This document shows positions 53,301 to 56,709 of a DNA stretch of 64,000 nt, one piece after another. Position 1 is the stretch's first letter. The number at the start of each line of letters is the position of its first letter. The notes below the pieces were generated by a model. The model had not been told where the DNA came from. It searched no databases and worked only from the letters and a program-made list of their open reading frames with translations. Source of the DNA: Cristatella mucedo (lineage: Eukaryota; Bryozoa; Phylactolaemata; Cristatellidae); the NCBI GenBank assembly GCA_009760855.2, contig WPIO01000005.1, forward strand, positions 11,437,001 to 11,501,000, in the 5' to 3' direction. The translations under genes were made by a program, and so were the position numbers.

Positions 53301-56135
53301 GAAATCTGGTGTCCTGCTCCAAAGTAACCATTCACTAGATGACACCATCAGTTCCAAAGACAATTCTGCCTACTTTCAGTTACATAGCATTCCAAAAATT
53401 TGGGTCTGCTCAGACTGGGATACCAAATTCAAGTTGGTCAATTGCATTTGCGATATTCCGTCTCGACTACCGTAACTCACTCTTTGCAGTTTTTCCGGCC
53501 ATTGCAATAAATAAGACTCTAACCGTGGGTGCAAAACTCAGCAGTCCTGTTGTCTGTTGTGAGCGGTACAGTTGACGCACATTAAGTCTCTTTGACCGAT
53601 CCACACTGGCTCCCGATAGAGCCGCTCATCGAGTTCAAGGTTGGTCGCACACGTAGGTAAATTCACTCGCTTGCTGCGACCTTTCATATCATCCCTACGG
53701 TCCAAGCAGGCTAGGCGTCGTACCACCCGCTCTTCAGACTCAAGTCGTTGAGCTGTGCCTCAAACTAGCCTCAAATCCTTTGGAGACCGCCCCTTACTTC
53801 GTACCTTCACAAAGCCTAGATCTCAATTTACCTCAGAACTTCAATGCACTGCAGTCCGCCGCCGAGCAGAGGGCCAGTGTTGCACCGGCGAAGGGGGGGG
53901 GGCTCGAAAAAGAACGACGCTCCGACATGTCAGCCAGCCAGCATTGCCGCAACCCGCTTCAGTTAGCGAGCGACTCATCCGACGGGCTAACCGCATCTGC
54001 TGAGACCAGTCCAAAGTGCGCGCGGCCTGCTTCCGCTCCGAACCACGCCTCTGCCGACGATGAGCTGCCCGGGCTCGGGCGGAGCTGAGCAACTAACTGT
54101 AAGCAGCTCTCCCCGACTGACCGGCAGCTGGTCTGAGCGCGTAAATAGCTGCTGTTGGGCACGCAGCAGCACAGTTGGGAATCCTCAAGCTTCTCTAAAA
54201 AATTGCTCGTGACGCCAGCGAGCCACCGAGGCGCCAGCCGATCTTATTGGCGGCGGTAGATGCGTCGGGCATTTCCGAGTAGCCAATTCACCCGGCGCTC
54301 GGCACCTTCCTTGTAAGAATTCAGAATTCCTTGTAGCTGTGGCTGGTGGTAGAACATCCTATGTCGTCATAACGCGGAACTCAATAAAGGGGCCGTTCTA
54401 AAGCCATTTACATTGGCTATCGTTCGACCAATAATTAAAAAGCCAGTATTGGATATTGAGGTCATTGCTCTTTGTTATTACCCAAACTCTTTTCCAAAAA
54501 AAGATGTTTAATATTTTTGCTACATAACCCAATAAGTACATTGAATGATAATGAAAAACATTCTAGTCGGTATTTGAAAGACACCATTTCATATAAATGT
54601 GCTCTTCCCGGGTAACTAATGACATCGTGCGGAGTTATGATGCTGGTAATCTTACTGTCTTGGTCTGGTTTGACGAAAGAATAAGGTGTTTGCCTTACCA
54701 CGGTGGTCACGGGATCGAGCCCTGCGGCACGTGTGAAGCGCCTGGATAGAGATTAAGCTCTCTTAGCACGCTAAAAAAATTAATTGTCTCGGTCCTGCTC
54801 GACTGGTCGGCAGTTTACAACACCAATGATCGCAAGATTCTGCTTGAATGATTGAGAATGACGATCAATCTGACTTAAAAGGTTACGGCGGGGCTCAAAC
54901 AGACATCGTGTCCAGCCACGACCAATCCATGAAATGTGGAGGTCAAATCTTATCCAGCAGACTCCCTACCTGTGGAGCTCCACGAAAGTCTGATCGCGAT
55001 TAGTTGCAGCACTTCATTTATAAGCAACCTCTGGCGAAGGTAATTCGGGCTCGCGGCAAGATCGCTGCCCGTGGCCGACTTTGCCAGAGGCGCGTACAGG
55101 CAGGCATTCTCGACAAAACGCGGAACACGAGCCAGGAGGAGGAAGACTTTGCCGCTGCTGGGTGGTAGGTACTACGCCTGCGTCGCCTCGGCCGCGTCGG
55201 CTCCGTGACCTTGCGAGAACAAGCTGCTTCGCTGCCCAGTTTTCCGTTCGCGTGCGTGCGGCGAGCGCCACGTGGGTCAATGGGGCGAGGAGTGCGCCGA
55301 TTCGCCGGCGTACGGGCAAAATGCTCGACGGCCCAATAGAGACCCCTCCTGGGCGTCGACGCACTCTGACAGAACGATAAGTTGTTATCTCGCCGGCCGC
55401 CCCGATTTATCTCGCGAAGCGGGTCCTCGCCTACGATACAGCGGCAGCATTGCTCGGCGGCGACGACGGGGTCTAGAAAGGAACGAAAAGCCGGCCACGA
55501 AACGCACTGCGAGCGTTTCGACATCGAGAGCGTATGCGCGAGCTAGGGGTCGCTGTAAGCAACGAATTTCGGCGCCGCCGAGGAGGCGAGCAACGACTGT
55601 TGCGGAATGCCGGTGGGCGGCGCGCGCGCCGCCCACCGGCGCCGTGCGTCCGCCGGGCTTTCTAGTCGAGATTGAGACACTGCGCCGCCGTCGACTGCTT
55701 CGAGTAGCCAACGCCTCTCCCCCCGCCCCCCGGTCAGCGAGACTCGCTGCGCCAGCGCACGGCGAGCGCGAGCGTCTGCTCGGCCGGTGGGCGTGCGCCG
55801 GGCGCGCATCGAATCGCCGCCAGTCTCGGGCGCCGTACGCTCGCGCGCCGCCTAGCGCTCACCATTGCGATGTCCGTGCCGTAAGTTTTCCACTTCTTCA
55901 TGATCATTTCGGCGAAGTTGCCTCGCGGCAGCTCAACGTCACTCAGAGGACTGGTGTACAGGTACTGCGATGCGAATCGGACACTTCGAAAGGCTGGGGC
56001 CGCGGCCGCTGCGGCGGCGGGAGGAACGGCTGAGCCACGAGAGCTCGCCGGGCCTCGCGGCGGCCATCTCCAAAGGCCCGCAGCATTGGCGAAGGCGCGC
56101 CGCATCTGCTGCAGCACCGCGGACCTGGGCGTCAT
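11818..56135 (-). CDS. 4-coumarate:CoA ligase-like acyl-CoA synthetase, 11 coding exons (whole gene span)
   Basis: Spliced CDS, minus strand: join(56135..55863, 42195..41988, 41878..41763, 37539..37334, 26778..26604, 20714..20540, 19336..19236, 14792..14648, 14559..14477, 14177..14012, 11930..11818), 1761 bp, 586 residues plus stop. All ten introns are GT-AG and all phases match. Enzymes of this ANL family activate a carboxylic acid with ATP to an acyl-AMP and transfer it to CoA. Visible motifs: [11 protein letters not shown] (243-253), PFFHIYG around His289, GAAPLSE (360-366), GFGMSEASP (385-393), GELLIKGP (434-441), TGD (466-468), [11 protein letters not shown] (482-492) and [13 protein letters not shown] with catalytic Lys575. 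Family members are usually about 540-560 residues; the excess is N-terminal. The start chosen is the first in-frame ATG (56135); a second lies ten codons on (56105). The N-terminus looks like a mitochondrial presequence and the C-terminus KLK is not a canonical PTS1. Substrate cannot be told from sequence. No disabling change was seen. Confidence 0.9.
11931..14011 (-). other. Intron 10 of the acyl-CoA synthetase gene
   Basis: 2081 bp. It contains an (AG)n run at 13801-13827; no transposon recognised. Confidence 0.7.
14012..14177 (-). CDS. Exon 10 of the 4CL-like acyl-CoA synthetase
   Basis: Residues 495-549 plus one base of codon 550. The acceptor is CTATAG and the donor is ACAG|GTAACG (phase 1). 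The sequence [16 protein letters not shown] continues the hinge region into the mobile C-terminal domain; [18 protein letters not shown] is typical of 4CL-like enzymes. Confidence 0.91.
14477..14559 (-). CDS. Exon 9 of the 4CL-like acyl-CoA synthetase (hinge)
   Basis: Completes Gly467 and codes to residue 494. The acceptor is TTCTCAG and the donor is CAG|GTACGA (phase 0). It contains the ribose-binding Asp468 (TGD), the hinge segment around DRLKELIK, and YKGFQ. The upstream intron is only 88 bp. Confidence 0.91.
14648..14792 (-). CDS. Exon 8 of the 4CL-like acyl-CoA synthetase
   Basis: Residues 419-466 plus one base of codon 467. The acceptor is GCCACAG and the donor is ACTG|GTGAGA (phase 1). 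It contains [14 protein letters not shown], the family box equivalent to GEICIRG of 4CL, and DGWLKT, which runs into the TGD motif across the next junction. Confidence 0.91.
15150..15425 (-). mobile_element. LINE family A, 3' end fragment (intron 7)
   Basis: (AAT)n, then GATAAAGCGCCCTCAGAGAA through GGACCCACTAAATGCTGTCC, the reverse complement of the family A 3' UTR. Confidence 0.9.
15426..16009. other. Intron 7 sequence, nothing firm
   Basis: CG-rich with a partial direct repeat at about 15776-15835 (GGAGATCCAACCAGAT twice). No gene recognised. Confidence 0.4.
16010..16285 (-). mobile_element. LINE family C, C-terminal fragment
   Basis: The reverse strand codes sequence resembling that of the fragment at 39.77-40.04 kb ([11 protein letters not shown] versus [11 protein letters not shown], and a shared downstream pattern). 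This suggests the end of a third LINE ORF2. It abuts the family A copy that begins near 16.29 kb. Confidence 0.45.
16290..18365 (+). mobile_element. LINE family A, longest and best copy
   Basis: The frame runs from 16295 to about 18082 with only three in-frame stops: 17261-17263 (a Gln codon in related copies), 17618-17620 (TCC in related copies) and 17674-17676 (CGA to TGA). It holds the linker ([20 protein letters not shown]), RT blocks [43 protein letters not shown], an intact YADD, and the C-terminal region. The endonuclease is absent (5' truncation). The tail is the conserved hairpin followed by AT-rich (ATTAT/ATT)n. It lies in intron 7, antisense to the gene. Confidence 0.94.
18366..19235. 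other. Rest of intron 7
   Basis: Nothing recognised up to the exon 7 donor. Confidence 0.4.
19236..19336 (-). CDS. Exon 7 of the 4CL-like acyl-CoA synthetase
   Basis: Completes Gly385 and codes to residue 418. The acceptor is ATTTCAG and the donor is AGG|GTGAGG (phase 0). It carries GFGMSEASP, the aromatic/Thr-Glu motif (usually GYGMTE) that contacts the adenylate, and GSSGVLLPH. Confidence 0.91.
19550..19615 (-). mobile_element. LINE family B, terminal 3' fragment (intron 6)
   Basis: TGTATCTCTGTCAGTAACTC...GTGTTACGCAGGAGA is the family B 3' terminus, nearly identical to 22795-22855. Confidence 0.8.
19616..20539. other. Rest of intron 6
   Basis: Short repeated GCAAGAAAGCA motif near 19770-19800; otherwise nothing recognised. 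Confidence 0.4.
20540..20714 (-). CDS. Exon 6 of the 4CL-like acyl-CoA synthetase
   Basis: Residues 327-384 plus one base of codon 385. The acceptor is CTGCAG and the donor is CAAG|GTAATG (phase 1). It contains [12 protein letters not shown] and the substrate-pocket/adenylate motif GAAPLSE at 360-366. Confidence 0.92.
21180..21450 (+). repeat. LTR-like repeat upstream of the Gag-like frame
   Basis: About 21250-21420 aligns by eye with 34180-34400 (TTATGGGCNG...TTATG..AGTGATAT, then CGTACT...GCGTC.GTG). The Gag-like ATG follows 30-60 bp later. It is probably the 3' part of an LTR plus leader; its ends are not defined. Confidence 0.4.
21451..22700 (+). pseudogene. Gag-like retroelement reading frame with coiled-coil heptads
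   Basis: ATG at 21451. The same frame is open to 22365 except for one TAG at 21736-21738, then degrades with frameshifts to about 22700. Residues about 1-95 contain a WHIF...FLAGGAL...LPDL...[13 protein letters not shown] pattern like the helical Gag domain of LTR retrotransposons. Residues about 170-215 are 7-residue repeats ([28 protein letters not shown]), a predicted coiled coil. No protease, RT or integrase follows; LINE sequence starts at 22785. It sits in intron 5, antisense to the gene. A captured host gene remains possible. Confidence 0.5.
22785..23215 (-). mobile_element. LINE family B, 3' portion (intron 5)
   Basis: Minus strand codes [20 protein letters not shown]...[15 protein letters not shown] and ends with the family B 3' UTR. 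5'-truncated at about 23215. Confidence 0.88.
23252..23343. repeat. Compound (TA)n(GA)n microsatellite
   Basis: About 28 TA units (23252-23308) directly followed by about 17 GA units (23309-23343). Confidence 0.98.
23344..24295. other. Intron 5 sequence, nothing recognised
   Basis: No domain or repeat family identified. Confidence 0.4.
24296..24395 (-). mobile_element. LINE family A, 3' tail only (intron 5)
   Basis: (AAT)n, CACTTGATAAAGCGCCC, the hairpin and AGGCGCTTTATATTTGCTGC, reverse complement of the family A end. Confidence 0.88.
24735..25000 (-). mobile_element. LINE family B, divergent 3' fragment (intron 5)
   Basis: TCTGTAACTCTGTGAAGTCA and later GATATAGAAGTGGCAGC...GATGGCTGGAGAAGTCGGCA match the minus-strand family B 3' end with much divergence and internal loss. 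Confidence 0.6.
25001..26603. other. Rest of intron 5
   Basis: No repeat recognised. 26000-26600 is CG-rich, producing overlapping frames on both strands with no domain. Confidence 0.4.
26604..26778 (-). CDS. Exon 5 of the 4CL-like acyl-CoA synthetase
   Basis: Completes Glu268 and codes to residue 326. The acceptor is TTGCAG and the donor is CGG|GTGAGT (phase 0). It contains HPELF and the conserved MPFFHIYG segment, whose His289 matches the conserved active-site-region histidine of the family. Confidence 0.92.
26779..27897. other. Intron 4 sequence
   Basis: A degenerate tRNA-like 3' half (GCCCGGGTTAAATCCC) occurs near 26960, too incomplete to call. Otherwise AT-rich with nothing recognised. 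Confidence 0.4.
27898..28078 (-). repeat. SINE family 1, divergent copy
   Basis: The reverse complement shows an A box (GGTGGTTAAGGT), an altered B box (GAGGGCTCAAGGCCC), GTGAAGCGCCTGAA, AGAGATTAAG and ACAAATGAATTAT. It is the only clear copy in sense with the gene. Confidence 0.75.
28079..29254. other. Intron 4 sequence, nothing recognised
   Basis: Short overlapping frames at 28625-28920 on both strands have no domain. An 11-bp inverted repeat CTCAGGCACAC/AAGTGCCTGAG lies near 29140-29160. Confidence 0.4.
29255..29325 (+). repeat. SINE family 2, tail fragment
   Basis: GCAGCTCTTCTGTCAC..TATAAATGAGGCTGTTGA..TCA matches the 3' tail of the copy at 33.2 kb (reverse complement). Confidence 0.6.
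29344..29600. repeat. AC-rich low-complexity stretch
   Basis: ACACACACACACAC at 29350 and many CACAC/GCACGC motifs through 29560. Reading frames here are compositional. Confidence 0.6.
29770..30200. repeat. Degenerate telomere-like array with an inserted SINE
   Basis: Units of the type CTAAACC/CCTGAAA and TTAACCCTAACC occur at 29785-29850 and 30000-30110, split by a SINE 1 copy. The right flank (CTAAATGGGAAAG...ATTAAATGTAAGTAT...ACCAATGTTGAA) resembles the right arm at 52.48-52.57 kb. Confidence 0.55.
29850..29990 (+). repeat. SINE family 1 copy
   Basis: Damaged A box (GGGGTGATAAGGTGC), clear B box (GGGCTCGAGCCC), then GTGAAGCGCCTGAATAGAGA and GGGGCGCTATACAAATGAAT. Confidence 0.85.
30201..31291. 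other. Intron 4 sequence, nothing recognised
   Basis: AT-rich, with a polyA run at about 30461-30471. No gene or known repeat. Confidence 0.4.
31292..32280 (-). mobile_element. LINE family A, 5'-truncated copy (intron 4)
   Basis: Reverse strand: starts within [11 protein letters not shown]-type sequence (here [15 protein letters not shown]), includes [14 protein letters not shown], and ends with the 3' hairpin and an A/T-rich tail. Frame broken in the C-terminal region. Confidence 0.9.
32290..32780 (+). mobile_element. Degenerate LINE C-terminal fragment (family C-like)
   Basis: Codes a relic reading [15 protein letters not shown]...[14 protein letters not shown], the conserved end of L2/CR1-type ORF2. 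Not close to family A or B. Confidence 0.6.
33180..33310 (-). repeat. SINE family 2 copy
   Basis: Reverse complement: B box (GAGTTCGAGACCAG), GTGGGCGATCCTTTGTTACC, TGCAAGC..TGGCGATAGCCGTTAAAGCTC, then TATAAATGAGGCTGTTGAAT and CAGCTA. Matches 56.7-56.9 kb closely in the tail. Confidence 0.75.
33311..33534 (-). mobile_element. LINE family A-like copy, segment 1 (interrupted by a SINE)
   Basis: TTTCTCTAAGCACTTTGCAT, then CACACGGACCCAGCACATGC and CAGGTGAGTTTTTAG match the minus-strand end of the 49.5-50.2 kb copy. The element continues after the SINE at 33692. Confidence 0.7.
33535..33690 (+). repeat. SINE family 1 copy inserted in a LINE
   Basis: GCCGAGCTGGTTTGGTCTAG begins the element; A box, B box (GGGCTCGAGCCCC), GTAAAGCGCCTGAATAGAGA, TTGGGGCGCTATATAAATGA and an (ATTT)n tail. 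Confidence 0.88.
33691..33785 (-). mobile_element. LINE family A-like copy, segment 2
   Basis: AAGCATAGTCTCCTAAGGAT continues the LINE reading interrupted at 33534 (compare GGTACGGTCTCCAAAGAATT at 31661). Confidence 0.6.
34130..34420 (+). repeat. LTR-like repeat, second copy
   Basis: Resembles 21230-21430. No Gag-like frame follows, so it may be a solo LTR. It ends near AAATACAAATGTTGAAGC; boundaries uncertain. Confidence 0.35.
34918..35770 (+). mobile_element. LINE family A, divergent copy (intron 4)
   Basis: Starts at GCCAGCATATCTCCTGTTGA and continues through the C-terminal region to GTGCCTAGATAGAGATTCAG and an (ATT)n tail. Several frame breaks. Confidence 0.88.
35771..37333. other. Rest of intron 4, GC-rich and unassigned
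   Basis: Long open frames exist on both strands at 36258-36721 (138-140 codons, Ser/Thr/Ala-rich), without an identifiable domain. A C-run lies at 37195-37206. Confidence 0.35.
37334..37539 (-). CDS. Exon 4 of the 4CL-like acyl-CoA synthetase (ATP-binding loop)
   Basis: Residues 200-267 plus two bases of codon 268. The acceptor is TTTTCAG and the donor is GA|GTGAGT (phase 2). It carries the AMP-binding signature [11 protein letters not shown] at residues 243-253, followed by LTHYN, the most diagnostic part of the gene. Confidence 0.93.
37845..37995 (+). repeat. SINE family 1 copy (intron 3)
   Basis: CTGGTTTGGCCCAATGGTTG, B box GGGCTCGAGCCCC, tail TCTTGGAGCGCTATACAGAT. It carries extra sequence between the A and B boxes and a shortened hairpin. 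Confidence 0.82.
38375..38500 (+). repeat. Possible degenerate SINE family 1 copy
   Basis: GATGGCCTTTAACGATCAAG, CCATGGGCTCGACGTCCACG and AAGTGCTTTACAAATACATT(TATT)n resemble the SINE 1 B box and tail, but divergence is high. Confidence 0.4.
38605..38700 (-). mobile_element. Possible LINE family A tail, degenerate
   Basis: ATAATAATAGG, CTAAAGACAACTTAATCT and AAAGTGCTTTACAACT resemble the reverse-complemented 3' hairpin and tail. Confidence 0.4.
38760..39720 (-). mobile_element. LINE family B, long 3' copy (intron 3)
   Basis: Reverse strand codes [39 protein letters not shown] and [20 protein letters not shown], and upstream relics of the segment between the RT palm and the C-terminus. The 3' end is the conserved GTGTTACGCAGGAGA / GTAGATCCACAAAG terminus. 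Confidence 0.9.
39770..40045 (-). mobile_element. LINE family C, C-terminal fragment
   Basis: Reverse strand codes [20 protein letters not shown] followed by [13 protein letters not shown], the conserved ending of L2/CR1-type ORF2. Its 3' UTR differs from families A and B. Confidence 0.6.
40046..40704. other. Intron 3 sequence, nothing recognised
   Basis: No gene or known repeat. Confidence 0.4.
40705..40795 (-). mobile_element. LINE family A, 3' tail only (intron 3)
   Basis: (AAT)n, GCACTTGATAAAGCACCC, the hairpin and AGGCGCTTTAAATTTGCTGC. Confidence 0.87.
40796..41762. other. Rest of intron 3
   Basis: Nothing recognised. Confidence 0.4.
41763..41878 (-). CDS. Exon 3 of the 4CL-like acyl-CoA synthetase
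   Basis: Completes codon 161 (Gly) and codes to residue 199. The acceptor is CTTCCAG and the donor is AAG|GTACGT (phase 0). The sequence [12 protein letters not shown] corresponds to the family segment after NPLYT, where the ligases carry an ELxxQLxxSxAK-type helix. Confidence 0.88.
41988..42195 (-). CDS. Exon 2 of the 4CL-like acyl-CoA synthetase
   Basis: Residues 92-160 plus the first base of codon 161. The acceptor is ...CTCCAG and the donor is GAG|GTGCGT (phase 1). Sequence such as [11 protein letters not shown] and [19 protein letters not shown] is typical of the N-terminal domain of 4CL/luciferase-like ligases. It is followed by a 109-bp intron. Confidence 0.9.
42196..43569. other. Intron 1 sequence adjoining exon 2
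   Basis: GC-rich near exon 2, AT-rich later. No repeat family recognised. Confidence 0.4.
43570..43945 (+). mobile_element. LINE family B, segment 1 (interrupted by a SINE)
   Basis: GGCTGGACTAGAAGACTTTG through GGCCACTGCAGCTGATAATA matches 60.95-61.33 kb. The element resumes at 44096. Confidence 0.85.
43946..44095 (+). repeat. SINE family 1, best-preserved copy
   Basis: GCCGAGCTGGTTTGGTCCAG, A box, B box GGGCTCGAGCCC, GTGAAGCGCCTGAATAGAGA, TTAAGTTCTCTTGGGGCGCT and ATACAAATGAATTAT. Inserted in LINE B, antisense to the gene. Confidence 0.93.
44096..44475 (+). mobile_element. LINE family B, segment 2
   Basis: Resumes at GGTTGATCAAATTATACAGA, codes relics of the C-terminal end and runs to the intact 3' terminus GTGGAGTTACAGACGGAGAT / ACATTA. 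Confidence 0.85.
44476..45084. other. Intron 1 sequence, nothing recognised
   Basis: AT-rich, no repeat identified. Confidence 0.4.
45085..45550 (+). mobile_element. LINE family A-like, divergent 3' copy
   Basis: GTCGTGAGCGTCGCAGTTGC, CTACCAAAGCATGGAACCCA and a degraded hairpin (AAGAGATTCAGTTCTCTGAT) with an ATT tail. Confidence 0.8.
45998..46910 (+). mobile_element. LINE family A, young 5'-truncated copy
   Basis: A 222-codon frame (45998-46666) with no stop covers the whole C-terminal segment from [16 protein letters not shown] to [10 protein letters not shown]. It is followed by the canonical 3' UTR, hairpin and (ATT)n at 46881-46905. One of the best-preserved pieces of the family in the window. 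Confidence 0.93.
46911..47469. other. Intron 1 sequence, nothing recognised
   Basis: No repeat identified. Confidence 0.4.
47470..47710 (-). mobile_element. LINE family B, 3' fragment
   Basis: TTTGTAACTCCACAAAGACA, GTGTGGGTGTTACGCATTC and CTAAACGGCTTTCGGTACGC match the minus-strand family B 3' end. Confidence 0.82.
47715..47885 (-). repeat. SINE family 2 copy
   Basis: Reverse complement: GGTTAGGCGGTCAC (A-box region), GGTTCGAGTCTTGC (B box), TTGCAAGCGGGTGTAACCAT and GGCAGTTAAATCAGCC. Shares the family 2 tail with 33.2 and 56.7 kb. Confidence 0.7.
48030..48790 (+). mobile_element. LINE family A-like, old degenerate copy
   Basis: Relics of the linker ([18 protein letters not shown]), of the segment before RT, and of the C-terminus, then CCTAGAAAGAGATTTATTTC and GAGGGCGCC with a (TTATTG)n-like tail. 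Large internal losses. Confidence 0.75.
48791..49150 (+). mobile_element. LINE family A-like, 3' fragment
   Basis: CTCCCAAAGCCTAGAACTCG, CACAGCATTCACTGGGTCCG, a degraded hairpin (GCAGAGATTTAGTTCTCTTA) and an (ATT)n tail. Confidence 0.8.
49151..49533 (+). mobile_element. LINE family A-like copy, segment 1 (host of a nested LINE)
   Basis: Starts within the FSNYRPVSL region and runs through GTAGCTTTAAATACCATTAA (FDTIDH) and GGACTTATCTTAGTGGAAGA. It breaks at GTCGATGT and resumes at 50226. Confidence 0.8.
49534..50225 (-). mobile_element. LINE family A copy nested in another LINE A
   Basis: (AAT)n at 49534-49548 begins the 3' tail; AGCGCCCACAGAGAATCAAA, the hairpin, CACGGGTCCAGCAAATGCT, and on to the region corresponding to [14 protein letters not shown]. 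Inserted in opposite orientation inside the 49151-50620 copy. Confidence 0.85.
50226..50620 (+). mobile_element. LINE family A-like copy, segment 2
   Basis: TGTACTCTCACTTAAGCCGA and AATCGCCAAGCATAATCCAG correspond to [15 protein letters not shown]. Later, ACTAGATGAGCGCATCTG and GCAGTCAAGTCTCCCTACTT correspond to [13 protein letters not shown]. Confidence 0.78.
50925..50975 (+). repeat. SINE family 1 or LINE A tail remnant
   Basis: AACCGCCTGAAAAGCGATTC then GCTCTCTTGGAGTGCTATAC resembles the shared hairpin tail. Confidence 0.5.
50976..52040. other. Intron 1 GC-rich stretch, unassigned
   Basis: A G-run at 51730-51742; overlapping frames on both strands without domains. Confidence 0.4.
52045..52590. 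repeat. Inverted-repeat element with telomere-like core and inserted SINE
   Basis: The left arm (about 52073-52150: CTCACAGCAGGC, TTCAACATGG, TATGTTTATGTTTACC) recurs as an imperfect inverted copy at about 52480-52560. Between them lie degenerate GGGTTTAG/TTAGGG units (52155-52190 and 52385-52470) and a SINE 1 copy. No ORF of its own. Confidence 0.6.
52186..52345 (+). repeat. SINE family 1 copy
   Basis: GCGCTGGTATGGCCCAGTGG, B-box region GTTGGCTCGAGCCCC, ATGAAGCGCCTGATCAGAGA, TTAAGTTCTCTTATGGCGCA and ATACAAACGAATTGCA. Confidence 0.9.
52795..53840 (+). mobile_element. LINE family A-like, divergent copy (intron 1)
   Basis: TTTTGATCACAAAGTGCTTC, GGGCATCACTGACACTGCAC, AAGCACAATCTAGGCTTTCG and later GGCGTCGTACCACCCGCTCT, CCTCAAATCCTTTGGAGACC. 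Many frame breaks, and the 3' UTR is missing. The RT active-site segment reads YANG instead of YADD. Confidence 0.85.
53841..54329. other. Intron 1 GC-rich stretch, unassigned
   Basis: G-run at 53895-53902; open frames on both strands are compositional. Confidence 0.4.
54330..54684 (+). mobile_element. LINE family B-like, degenerate segment 1
   Basis: GGCTATCGTTCGACCAATAA then TTAAAAAGCCAGTATTGGAT corresponds to SAIVRPMLKKPGLD of the 60.2 kb copy. Interrupted by a SINE. Confidence 0.6.
54685..54785 (+). repeat. SINE family 1, 5'-truncated copy
   Basis: B-box region (GGTCACGGGATCGAGCCC), GTGTGAAGCGCCTGGATAGA, GATTAAGCTCTCTTAGCACG. The A box is degraded or absent. Confidence 0.75.
54786..55060 (+). 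mobile_element. LINE family B-like, degenerate segment 2
   Basis: Codes relics of [15 protein letters not shown] (DLSAAFDxIDHxxLLE) and CTTCATTTATAAGCAACCTC, matching 60735-60754. Confidence 0.6.
55609..55640. repeat. Perfect 32-bp GC palindrome in intron 1
   Basis: The 16-base half GCCGGTGGGCGGCGCG is followed without spacer by its exact reverse complement. It lies 223 bp downstream of the exon 1 donor on the gene strand. Confidence 0.95.
55863..56135 (-). CDS. Exon 1 of the 4CL-like acyl-CoA synthetase (start codon, presequence)
   Basis: Codes residues 1-91 and ends after ...TDIAM on a donor reading ATG|GTGAGC (phase 0). Residues 1-65 contain eight Arg and no Asp or Glu, with an Ala-rich stretch at 40-47, as expected of a cleavable mitochondrial targeting peptide. 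The family-like sequence starts near residue 58 (YLYTSPL). The frame stays open upstream of 56135 to at least 56222, but without an ATG in that stretch, so 56135 is the first usable start. The exon lies in a CpG-rich block. Confidence 0.82.
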
Positions 56136-56540
56136 CGAGTCGGCAGCAGTGGCGACTGCGTCTGAACGAGCTCGCGCCCCGGCCGGCTGGCGGATATCGC
56201 GACTCGGAAGTGCAAAGTCCAAGTTGGCGATATCCGAATGCGCGCGTTGTGCATCCGCCGAACGCGCGGCGGCGGCGGCGAAAGCGGGGCCGCCGATTAT
56301 TCTCTCGCCTCTTGATGCATTCTGCGTATTCTCTCTCTGTTGTCAATCTGCGGGCGCGTTTCGCTGGACAATAGGAAACGCGCGGCGCCCCTGAATGGTA
56401 GAGCAGCGACTGCCGGGCCCCTCTTTTCTTCGGCTCTGCCCGACAAATGGCGCTGCCTTTTGAGCTTTGGCCAAACAGGCAAAAGGGAGCGACGTGACCT
56501 TCAATTTTGAGCTATGGCTGGAAACTTCTGTCACGGTTGC

Positions 56541-56541
56541 T

Positions 56542-56572
<31 letters not shown>
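56541..56572. repeat. (CT)n microsatellite
   Basis: About 15 CT units on the plus strand, upstream of the gene's start. Confidence 0.95.
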
Positions 56573-56578
<6 letters not shown>

Positions 56579-56709
56579 TAAATTTCTATCAGGGTAAACA
56601 ATATATCTAAGGAAATTTTCCCCAAGGAGTAGACGGTCATGCGTCAAGGCACCACCGGGGTCGCTGCAGACGGAAGCGAGCAGCAAAGACTTAAGGTGCT
56701 ATAAAAAAA

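Larger units (their letters stand above)
55010..56500. promoter_or_regulatory. CpG-rich block around exon 1, probable promoter/CpG island
   Basis: Visibly rich in CG dinucleotides and G+C compared with flanking introns. It spans the start codon and 5' end of the minus-strand gene, plus the first part of intron 1. No TATA box recognised. The transcription start cannot be placed. Long frames on both strands here are compositional. Confidence 0.55.

Noticed and set aside
55018-56394. Several frames of 130-250 codons on both strands besides exon 1
   Set aside because: Arg/Ala/Pro-rich products of a CpG-rich block. Only the minus-strand frame that splices into exon 2 has family similarity.
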